This document shows, in pieces, positions 1 through 5,595 of a stretch of 5,595 bases of DNA; within the stretch, counting starts at the first letter, position 1, and each line of letters starts with the position of its first letter. Below the pieces are notes generated by a model, which saw only the letters and a program-made list of their open reading frames with translations, ran no database searches and was not told where the DNA came from. The translations under genes were made by a program, and so were the position numbers. Source of the DNA: JAGWAZ01 sp050248595 (GTDB lineage Bacteria > Bacteroidota > Ignavibacteria > OLB7); contig JBFWSB010000306.1 in NCBI GenBank assembly GCA_050248595.1, positions 1 to 5,595 on the forward strand, given 5' to 3'.

Positions 1-32
1 TAGCGAAGCGGAGTGAAGAGTCTGGCAAGACT
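1..32. repeat. possible edge of a dispersed intergenic repeat
   Basis: The first bases contain the closely spaced, similar words GCGAAGC, GGAGTGAAG and AGTCTGGCAAGAC. This resembles the 'GAGCGAAGCGAAGAATCT' type of intergenic repeat that is scattered through many bacterial genomes. Only one edge is visible and no second copy lies in the window, so the call rests on recognition of the sequence style. It sits about 40 bases beyond the stop of the gene remnant at 71-446, in sequence with no homology to the intact paralogue. A chance resemblance is quite possible. Confidence 0.25.
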
Positions 33-70
33 TGTGGGGGAAACTCTTTCGTTCTACATCACCTGTAAGA

Positions 71-446
71 TTACCTGGCAAAATGTTCGCAACGGTAGAG
101 CCAATTTGGAAAGCTCCGCTCTACTCCCCCTTCGCTGGTTAGGATTTCTTCACTGATACCGGATCGTGTCCGAATCTCTTCGACGATGTGGCGCATCACT
201 GAGAGAGCTGAGCCACTTGACTGCGATGCACCAACGTAGTGCTCAATCACGAAAGCCTTCGGGTTCTTCTTCCGGTAGTAGTCGGTCAGATAGGCAACGA
301 GCGAACTCTTTCCTAAGCCTGATTTGCCGTGAATAATCAGTGGCTTCTCACCCTCGGCAGACCAACGAGCAAACTCTTTCAAGTAGAGTGGATTTGGGAT
401 GTAGGCGCGGGTGCGGCTGGCTGCGAAGTTCGTTCGTTTTGCTCAT
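71..446 (-). pseudogene. remnant of a second DUF4062-STAND NTPase gene (DUF4062 deleted, truncated before Walker B)
   Basis: This is a decayed paralogue of the intact gene at 443-3727. It begins with the same ATG and first eight codons (MSKTNELR, 446-423), then jumps to sequence matching residue 219 onward of the intact protein (FAASR...AYIPN against FALSR...AYIPN). About 630 bases encoding the DUF4062 domain are therefore missing. The two parts are in different frames: from the ATG only a 32-residue peptide results, stopping at TGA 348-350. The NTPase frame is open from the neighbour's TGA (443-445) to TAA (71-73), 123 codons. It keeps the linker AYIPN-LYL, a good P-loop (GKSGLGKSS, 305-328) and the family block VIEHYVG. 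Similarity ends near residue 333 of the paralogue, before Walker B, winged helix and TPRs. Where alignable, identity to the intact copy is roughly two-fifths by eye, so it is an old paralogue and not a fresh copy. A TTG at 380-382 could start a 103-residue product, but half an NTPase is unlikely to work. The ATG overlaps the upstream stop (ATGA), so the parent gene was probably translationally coupled. Confidence 0.8.
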
Positions 447-478
447 TGCTGCTGACTTTCATTATTGCGATGTCGAAC
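423..478 (-). repeat. 56-bp direct repeat, downstream copy (gene end/gene start junction)
   Basis: This is a direct repeat of 3704-3759, offset by 3281 bases. By eye 50 of 56 positions are identical with no gaps, and all six differences are transitions. On the minus strand it runs from GTTCGACATCG to ATGAGCAAAACGAACGAACT and CGC. Here the segment does double duty. It encodes residues 1084-1094 and the TGA stop of the intact NTPase gene, and it also encodes the ATG and first codons of the remnant at 71-446. Similarity stops abruptly on both sides. Confidence 0.9.
443..446 (-). other. ATGA stop-start overlap of two paralogous genes
   Basis: On the minus strand the TGA stop of the intact gene (443-445) shares bases with the ATG of the next family member (444-446), giving ATGA. 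This is the usual layout for termination-reinitiation coupling in tightly packed operons. The only purine-rich stretch before the ATG is AATGAAAGT, so a Shine-Dalgarno signal of its own would be weak, which suits coupling. The downstream frame is now broken, so the overlap has probably lost its purpose. Confidence 0.75.
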
Positions 479-3400
479 GTCCACTTTTTCAATCGCCTCT
501 GTAAGTTCTTGAATGCGAAGATGGTCGGTATGTTTTGGGGTTTGGGTGTAGATGTGGTTGTAGAGTGAGAGCGATTTTTCTCCATGGTCAACTTCCGGTT
601 CAAGGCCGAGATTCCAAATCCAGTAATGTGCATCGGCACGCTGGTTGTCGGGGTTGGTAGATTGCAGCACAGTAAGCAGCTTCAACCGGGCGGATTCACG
701 ATCTCCCTCCGCCGCAGCAATGCGGCCAAGTGCTATCTGTGCCCTCAGTTCTATCTCCTCGCTTGACTCTTCCTTGGAAATGAGAAGACTCTCTTCTGCA
801 TTTGCACGAGATATGCGGAGAAGTGCGCGTTGCCATGTGGGGCGGTCAGCCTCTTCAACGTACTGCGCGAGGTAGGGAGGGAATGTCTCAACCTCTTCGC
901 GAATTGCGAGAAGCAACTCTGCAATGGCCAAGATACACTTACAGCGATTCAAGCGGTGGTTCAATTCAGTGTGGACAGTCAGAGCACGATTGAGATGTTC
1001 CAATGCCGCCGAGTAATTGTGGAGCTTGGCATACACCTCTCCGATGTTCGCGTGTGCTGAGCCGTTGTTAACGCGATCACCAGCCTTCTCAAAGAGTTCC
1101 GCCGCCAGATGTTGATCTGTGACTGCTTGAAGGTAGTCCCCACGGAGACTGTGTATCTCCGCAAGACTCCCCATGACTAATGGTATCATGGACGACCTTC
1201 CGAGCTTCGCGCCGATCTCCAGTGCCTGCCGATAATAGTGCTCCGCCTCGTCATATCTGCACATGTTGGTAAAGATGCTACCTATATTCAGGCTGGCACT
1301 CGCCATTCCTTCACGATCTCCATGATCAGTGCAGGTGTCAAGTTGATGTCTGGTGTATTCTAATGCCTTGTTTAGGTCGCCCCGGATTCGAAAGACGATG
1401 CCCATGTTCCCATACTCGCCTGCAGCTGCGCGGAGGTCGCCGATTTTCTCCCACAACCCGATTGCCTGTTGCGCGTATTCCAGAACCTTGTCAAACTCGC
1501 CACGATGGTAGTACAGACCTCCCAGATAGCGTACTGCCTTTGCCTGCCCTCTCAGATTGTTAGTTGAGGCGAAGATATCTTGTGCAGTGGAGAGGTGTGT
1601 GAACGCCCGATCAAAATCACCCTGTTGGAGTGGAATGTAGGCGAGATCGATTCGAGCAAACCCTTCTTCGTCCCGGTTCTCATGTTGCTGAGCGTAGTTC
1701 AACCTCAGTTCCGCCAGCTCTCTCGCCTCCTCAAGACGATCGAGCGTTTGGGCTAAGGCACTGATTCTGTCGAGTGCCGTGAACCGTTGCGACACGTCGG
1801 AACATCTCCAGTTCTCAAATCCGATCCGGTACATTTCGGCGATGTTGTAGGCCGGCAATAGTTCGGCCCAGTAGGCAAACAACTCGTACCTCGTCTCTCC
1901 TTCGTAGACTGACATGAAGGTGTCGATGTTCGCCAGTCTGTCTGCCAGTCGATCAGATTCATTGGCTTCATGCAACTGATAGAGTAATTCGACTGAGGTT
2001 CTCGGCGAAATGTCGGCTTGCTCGAAGAAGGAGGCAAGTTTCTGGTGCAAGGAACATCGTTTTTCGTCTCCCTCCAGATAGCGATCCTGCACAGCACTTC
2101 GGAGATAGTCGTGGAAGAAGGAGAGTCGCCCTTCAGTTCGTACTAAGTGGTAGTCAAGTCCCGAAATCACGGTTGCAACTTTCAACGGGGAGAAACCAGA
2201 CAGTTCGGACATCTCCCGTTCGTCCAGTCCACTCCGACTTGCCCAGAGTGTGGGAAGGAGAGCTTCAACGGTTTCGACCCCATAGTCCTGCTCCATCCGC
2301 TCGAGTACTGACTGAAAGAGGTCCTCAGTTCCGTTCGTTGATAGGCAGTCATCGATTCGATCTTGCAAATCTTCGTGCCTGCCAACCAACCGCAATTCTT
2401 CCAGAAGCGTTCTGAGAAAGAGGGGATGACCACATTTCTCGTCACCCGCGATTTGATTGATCTGCGCAGCGTTCAACGACTTCCGATACTCCGCGAGATA
2501 GCGCACAATAACTGCCTCACGCTCTTCATCGGAAAATTCGTTCAGTTTAAACAGGTTCCACCCTCGATCCTGAAGCGTCGCTGCATTCTCTGCATCGGTT
2601 GTGCTGAGAATCATTCGGATCGATTGCGGGATAGCGTTCGGAATCCATCTTAGTTGTGCTGCATTCCCCTTTAGTTGATTAAGCCCGTCAAGAATCAGAA
2701 TCATGCGCTGGCCACACTTCGTCAATTCGTGTTCGGCATATCCAATCCATTTGACGAACGCCTTTTCCAGATCCTCCGGCTGCGAAGGAACCTCCTCCGG
2801 GCGGTCGAAGCGCTCCTTCACTTCCATGCAGAAGTGGCGCACGATTGCGAGGTGATCGTTTGCCGTCGCTCCGATGCCGACATAGTGCTCAATAACGTTG
2901 AGGTCGGGCTGCTTCCGTCTGGTCTGCTCTGCCCAGAAGGCAAAGAGAGAACTTTTCCCGGAACCGCTGAATGCGTGAACCACCAGGGGGGGATCGTCCC
3001 CGGCAACCTGCACGTTGAGTCTCTTCAGATAGCGATGGTTCGGGATATATGCGTGCCGTCTGCTGAGGGCAAAAGCCTGATGACGTCCCCGCTCTTCGTC
3101 GAGGAGAGATGGAGGTCGAACTTCGGCGAAATCTCTGTCAACGATCTGCACCAAGTGATGGTAGATCATCTGGCCGAGCGAATCGGCATCAGCAAACAAC
3201 TCAACCGAAGCACCGCTCGTTCTGATCCTCCCTTGAAATTCCGTCAGCTTCAGAAGCTCCTGAGCGTCGCTGTCGTTTTCATCAGTGGAGTGATCGCGAA
3301 AGTAGAACCGTCCGTCAACCGGACTCTTCCCTGTGTCGTTGCCGAGCATCGCATAGTAGGCCTCCATTTCGGTGATGCTCATCTCATCCATTGCAGCATT

Positions 3401-3727
3401 CTCCAGCCACGAGAATTCATCGAGCAGTCCGGGATCCTTGTAGATGTCGAGAGTCGTGGGAACGTAGCCGTAGCGATTGCCGGTGATGCCGATGAAGTAG
3501 GGTCTACACTTATCCACTTCCTCAAGACATGCCCGAATCACCTGCCCGAGTTTCACATCCTCTTCGGTAAGCCCCCAACGTAAATCCACCTCTGTGAACC
3601 GTATGCCCCTGGTTCGGCAGAGGGTGCGAATCTCTGGGAAGACATTCTTGACAAGGTGCTCTCGCTCTTCCCCCAAGTCACGGAAGGTGCTGGAGATGAA
3701 AACGCGGAGTTCGTTCGTTTTGCTCAT
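443..3727 (-). CDS. DUF4062 - STAND/NACHT-type NTPase - TPR protein (bacterial nephrocystin-3-like)
   Basis: An intact 1094-residue STAND-class signalling NTPase, probably cytoplasmic; I see no signal peptide or membrane segment. Residues 8-130 are a DUF4062 domain, a TIR-like fold: VFISSTFRD at 9-17, FTEVDLRWGLT at 44-54, a GNRYGYVP turn at 83-90, and SITEMEA at 117-123. A helical linker (155-230) ends in the family block AYIPN. The NTPase follows, with P-loop A252-FSGS-GKSS, VIEHYVG at 278-284, Walker B ILILDGLNQL at 343-352, sensor-1-like RMILSTT at 371-377, and a STAND-type GHPLFL at 433-438. Walker B has N350 and Q351 where NACHT proteins usually show acidic residues. Residues about 480-552 look like a winged helix (HDYLRSAVQDRYL). 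TPRs fill about 655-930, with repeats beginning at 725, 765, 805, 845 and 885, and a further one near 988-1026. In such proteins ligand binding to the repeats is thought to trigger NTP-dependent oligomerisation and activate the N-terminal domain; ligand and output are unknown here. The start is secure: an in-frame TAA lies at 3743-3745 with no start codon between. The last 11 residues are encoded by the 56-bp repeat. Confidence 0.93.
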   Translation of the reverse strand: MSKTNELRVFISSTFRDLGEEREHLVKNVFPEIRTLCRTRGIRFTEVDLRWGLTEEDVKLGQVIRACLEEVDKCRPYFIGITGNRYGYVPTTLDIYKDPGLLDEFSWLENAAMDEMSITEMEAYYAMLGNDTGKSPVDGRFYFRDHSTDENDSDAQELLKLTEFQGRIRTSGASVELFADADSLGQMIYHHLVQIVDRDFAEVRPPSLLDEERGRHQAFALSRRHAYIPNHRYLKRLNVQVAGDDPPLVVHAFSGSGKSSLFAFWAEQTRRKQPDLNVIEHYVGIGATANDHLAIVRHFCMEVKERFDRPEEVPSQPEDLEKAFVKWIGYAEHELTKCGQRMILILDGLNQLKGNAAQLRWIPNAIPQSIRMILSTTDAENAATLQDRGWNLFKLNEFSDEEREAVIVRYLAEYRKSLNAAQINQIAGDEKCGHPLFLRTLLEELRLVGRHEDLQDRIDDCLSTNGTEDLFQSVLERMEQDYGVETVEALLPTLWASRSGLDEREMSELSGFSPLKVATVISGLDYHLVRTEGRLSFFHDYLRSAVQDRYLEGDEKRCSLHQKLASFFEQADISPRTSVELLYQLHEANESDRLADRLANIDTFMSVYEGETRYELFAYWAELLPAYNIAEMYRIGFENWRCSDVSQRFTALDRISALAQTLDRLEEARELAELRLNYAQQHENRDEEGFARIDLAYIPLQQGDFDRAFTHLSTAQDIFASTNNLRGQAKAVRYLGGLYYHRGEFDKVLEYAQQAIGLWEKIGDLRAAAGEYGNMGIVFRIRGDLNKALEYTRHQLDTCTDHGDREGMASASLNIGSIFTNMCRYDEAEHYYRQALEIGAKLGRSSMIPLVMGSLAEIHSLRGDYLQAVTDQHLAAELFEKAGDRVNNGSAHANIGEVYAKLHNYSAALEHLNRALTVHTELNHRLNRCKCILAIAELLLAIREEVETFPPYLAQYVEEADRPTWQRALLRISRANAEESLLISKEESSEEIELRAQIALGRIAAAEGDRESARLKLLTVLQSTNPDNQRADAHYWIWNLGLEPEVDHGEKSLSLYNHIYTQTPKHTDHLRIQELTEAIEKVDVRHRNNESQQQ

Positions 3728-3759
3728 TGCTGCTAACCCCCATTATTACGATGTCGAAC
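3704..3759 (-). repeat. 56-bp direct repeat, upstream copy (leader and start of the intact gene)
   Basis: Partner of the repeat at 423-478. It covers the first eight codons of the intact NTPase gene and 32 bases of leader. Read in the frame that encodes the C-terminal tail in the other copy, the leader gives VRHRNNGG and then TAG (3733-3735). The other copy gives VRHRNNES and three glutamines. One difference (CGC/CGT, Arg) is silent and others change GAA AGT CAG to GGG GGT TAG. The leader may therefore be the vestigial 3' end of a further family member that once lay upstream. Confidence 0.9.
3728..3741 (-). promoter_or_regulatory. candidate ribosome-binding region of the NTPase gene
   Basis: On the minus strand GGGGG (3737-3741) lies nine bases before the ATG at 3725-3727, followed by TTAGCAGCA. 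This is only a partial match to a Shine-Dalgarno core. The same positions in the downstream repeat copy read AAAGT, so the G-run is not conserved between the copies. I could not find a convincing promoter in the 180-base gap upstream. Confidence 0.3.
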
Positions 3760-3776
3760 CCCCTCTGAAGGAGGGG
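3760..3776 (-). repeat. short GC-rich hairpin in the intergenic gap, REP-like
   Basis: CCCCTC and GAGGGG form a perfect six-base-pair stem around a five-base loop. The hairpin directly abuts the end of the 56-bp repeat at 3759. No T-run follows on the minus strand, so a normal intrinsic terminator for the upstream gene is not supported, and it lies about 130 bases past that gene's stop. The sequence style (AACCCCCTCT-GAAGGAGGGG) resembles small dispersed palindromes seen between genes in many bacteria. It could also fold in the leader of the NTPase mRNA. No other copy lies in this window. Confidence 0.45.
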
Positions 3777-3907
3777 AGAATGCTCACCCTGTTGAGAAGA
3801 TGCAGAAGTTTGTTTGAACTGCCGGTAATATCCTACTGCGTGCTGGGAAAAGGGGGATCAAAGCGGAATGTAGTTCTGGCGATATACGTACGGAGAACAA
3901 ACGCTCA

Positions 3908-5595
3908 TCAACTTTCCGCCAGACGAATTCCCATAATGATCTCTTTCAAATTCTCTTCCGAACTCAATGCCATCCGTTTCCGCATTCGCTTCCGCTGTGT
4001 CAGGACGGCGTTTTGGGTAATGCCGAGAAGGTAGGCAATTTGGGAAGTGTCTAATCCGGCACGAATCATTCCGCAGATCTGCTGCTGCTTTTTGGTAAGG
4101 TTGGGCCACTCGGCACGTAAGGCATCGAAGAAAGCTTCGTCAACGCCATGTAACCCAAGAAGTGCATCTGCCTCTGAGAGGACTAACTCGACTGCCTGCT
4201 CTGTTTCTGGATCTGTCATCGCACTCTTCAGTGAAGCAATCACCTGTTCAATTTGCTCCGGTTCGAGCCAGACAAGATTCTCTCTGAGTCGCTGTTCGAT
4301 CCTTAACAGCGTTCCGTGCGTTACTTGCAGTCCGGTCAGCAGTTCAGCTAACTCTTCTTCGGTACGCTCGCGCCGTGCTCGCACCAACTCCTCTTCCCCT
4401 TCCCGCACTTTCAGGTCGGCAAGTATCTGCGCGTTCCGTATCGACTTCTCATTCTTACTCCGTTCGATTGAGATGCGCGCCTCGTATGCTTTCCTGAGCC
4501 AGTTGAGGGCATCGTCGTACTCCCCTTTCCGTTGGGCAATGTCGCTGAGAAGTTCCAGACCCTCGACATAGTCGCTCATGTCGGCCTTCCGCTCCGGTGG
4601 GTTCTCGCAGAGGGAGAGGAGCATCTTGTGTCCCTCCTCATCTCTCTTCCGAGCAATCAGAATTCTGGCGAGTGGAATCCCGAGAAGCAACGATTTCTCT
4701 CCTGTCTCGCCGTATGCGTCTCGCAGCACAGACTCAGCTTCGGGCAGGCTGTTATTCTTTTCGAGTAGAAGTCCAAGAGTCCGAAGAACTTTAATCCGCT
4801 CTGCTCCGGACTTGTAGTGATCCAAGAGTTCCCGGCAGAGGGTGATTCCTTCATCGACCGAGTGGCTCTGCAAATAGAGGGGCAGTTTTTGGTACTGGAT
4901 GGTTCGTCGAAGGATGGGGAGGTTTGCATACGAGACAAACCGTTCTGCAAGTTTGAATGCCTTGTCAGCCCGCTTCGATTCATGATCCTCAAGGTAGATC
5001 TCCCCAATTCGTGCGAACGCGTTTGCGGAGAGTACCTGACGCCCGCTCCGCTTGCCGACCTCCCCCAGCTCCACCAGCAGTTCAATTGCTCGGGCAGAAT
5101 CGTCGATGCTGTGGTGTGCGTTTGCCAGACGGAAGAGGATTGCTCCGTAGTGGACTGGATCAATCGTTTCGTCGGCATGGTTCAGCGCATCTTCTAAGTA
5201 GCGAATCGCGTCCACCTGATTATCTCGTAACGAAGCGATGATCCCCATATAGCGCAAGTGACGGGAGAGGTAGAATCGTTTTTCGTCTCCATTCAACTCT
5301 TGGTCGATGAAGGAGAGGAATATACCTGCCTCCGTTTCGGCCTCTTCTGCTCTGCTTGCGTGGAGCAGCAGTTCGATGATCCGTGATCGCAGTTCGAGCA
5401 CCATCGCAGAGTACCCACCCTCTACTGCGGCCTCGACCCCTCTACGATAATCGGCAAGTGCTTCACGACGTTGATCTTTGTCGATATTCCGCCAAGCACT
5501 AATCTGATAGAGGAGAGCTTCCTGCAATTTGTCTTGTGCTATTCGTGCCCACCACATCCCTTCTTCGATAAGTCGAGCATGTTCGGTGTCGTCTT
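3908..5595 (-). CDS. TPR / coiled-coil protein with C-terminal LuxR-type helix-turn-helix (5' end outside window)
   Basis: A probable transcription regulator that senses protein or peptide partners through TPRs and binds DNA through a C-terminal LuxR/GerE-type domain. The frame stays open to the window edge (5593), reading ...EHARLIEEG before the Met at 5555-5557. The true start is therefore outside and the 549 residues counted from that Met are a minimum. In that numbering TPR-like helix pairs run from about 1 to 370, clearest around 98-130, 137-165, 177-210, 255-285 and 330-360 (e.g. GEYDDALNWLRKAYEA). A charged heptad-like stretch follows at about 380-428, probably a coiled coil. The helix-turn-helix is at 487-531: LTKKQQQICGMIRAG, then TSQIAYLLGITQNAV as the turn and recognition helix, then a basic QRKRMRKRM. 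No membrane segment, kinase or receiver domain is visible in the part seen. This TPR-coiled coil-LuxR layout resembles cytoplasmic counterparts of Bacteroidota TPR regulators. Tandem stops (TGATGA, 3905-3910) end it. It lies 180 bases upstream of the STAND gene on the same strand; co-regulation is plausible but unproven. Confidence 0.85.
   Translation of the reverse strand, partial: DDTEHARLIEEGMWWARIAQDKLQEALLYQISAWRNIDKDQRREALADYRRGVEAAVEGGYSAMVLELRSRIIELLLHASRAEEAETEAGIFLSFIDQELNGDEKRFYLSRHLRYMGIIASLRDNQVDAIRYLEDALNHADETIDPVHYGAILFRLANAHHSIDDSARAIELLVELGEVGKRSGRQVLSANAFARIGEIYLEDHESKRADKAFKLAERFVSYANLPILRRTIQYQKLPLYLQSHSVDEGITLCRELLDHYKSGAERIKVLRTLGLLLEKNNSLPEAESVLRDAYGETGEKSLLLGIPLARILIARKRDEEGHKMLLSLCENPPERKADMSDYVEGLELLSDIAQRKGEYDDALNWLRKAYEARISIERSKNEKSIRNAQILADLKVREGEEELVRARRERTEEELAELLTGLQVTHGTLLRIEQRLRENLVWLEPEQIEQVIASLKSAMTDPETEQAVELVLSEADALLGLHGVDEAFFDALRAEWPNLTKKQQQICGMIRAGLDTSQIAYLLGITQNAVLTQRKRMRKRMALSSEENLKEIIMGIRLAES

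Noticed and set aside
41..380. The 10-base word AAACTCTTTC at 41-50 and again at 371-380, as possible target-site duplication around the remnant
   Set aside because: The flanks do not match, no mobile-element ends are adjacent, and close variants occur elsewhere (e.g. near 304). Chance is sufficient.
379..639. An 86-codon minus-strand frame overlapping the end of the NTPase gene
   Set aside because: It runs in a different frame through the TPR gene's 3' end and the repeat. No domain or start signal supports it.
2675..3583. A 302-codon open frame on the plus strand
   Set aside because: It lies fully inside and antisense to the DUF4062/NTPase coding region, whose minus-strand translation has clear conserved motifs. 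The plus-strand product has no recognisable domain. It is a shadow frame.
423..3759. The 56-bp repeats as terminal repeats of a transposon carrying the NTPase gene
   Set aside because: They are direct, contain coding start sequence, and no transposase or integrase is present between them. A tandem gene array explains them better.
3820..3865. A TTGATC...TAGGAT pair as a promoter for the NTPase gene
   Set aside because: The spacing is about 20 bases and the -10 match is poor. The Bacteroidota-type -7 motif was also not found, so no promoter can be supported.
3873..3898. Inverted repeat GTTCT...AGAAC just after the TPR regulator stop, as a possible terminator
   Set aside because: The stem has only five pairs, the loop is long, and no T-run follows, so it does not support a terminator call.
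4047..4571. A 174-codon plus-strand open frame rich in Ser/Arg
   Set aside because: It is antisense to the coiled-coil and helix-turn-helix part of the TPR regulator. The low-complexity composition is what the reverse of an Arg/Glu/Leu-rich gene gives.

Overview
The window carries bacterial coding DNA of about 50% GC, and every gene lies on the minus strand, so the reading order is right to left. No taxonomic marker is present. A cytoplasmic TPR protein ending in a LuxR/GerE-type helix-turn-helix, next to a large DUF4062-NTPase-TPR protein, would suit the Bacteroidota/Chlorobiota group or another lineage rich in accessory genes. That placement is a low-confidence inference.

Layout, right to left. 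(1) 5595-3908: a TPR-rich protein with a charged coiled-coil segment and a C-terminal LuxR-type helix-turn-helix. Its 5' end runs off the window. (2) 3907-3728: a 180-base gap with a small GC-rich hairpin (3760-3776) directly abutting a 56-bp sequence that is repeated later. (3) 3727-443: an intact 1094-residue protein with the order DUF4062 (TIR-like fold) - STAND/NACHT-type P-loop NTPase - winged-helix-like region - TPR array with an exact 40-residue period. This is the domain order of the bacterial relatives of nephrocystin-3, and its N-terminal half resembles NWD1/TEP1. (4) 446-71: the wreck of a second, divergent member of the same family. It keeps the start codon and first eight codons, has lost the rest of DUF4062, keeps the P-loop half of the NTPase out of frame with that start, and stops before Walker B. 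(5) 70-1: non-coding sequence whose outermost bases look like the edge of a dispersed intergenic repeat.

The most informative observation is that the intact gene is bracketed by two direct copies of a 56-bp segment (423-478 and 3704-3759; 50 of 56 identical, all six differences transitions). Each copy holds the start-codon region of a family member. In the downstream copy the same bases also encode the last 11 residues and stop codon of the intact gene, and its TGA overlaps the next ATG (ATGA). In the upstream copy the bases before the ATG still read as a related peptide ending in TAG. I infer a decayed head-to-tail array of paralogous STAND genes, of which one full gene, one fragment and perhaps one vestigial 3' end remain.

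Functionally, the intact gene looks like a ligand-sensing STAND switch: TPR sensor, NTPase switch and a TIR-like N-terminal domain. The upstream gene looks like a TPR-sensing transcription regulator. Whether they work together, and whether this is a defence (NLR-like) locus, cannot be decided from this window.
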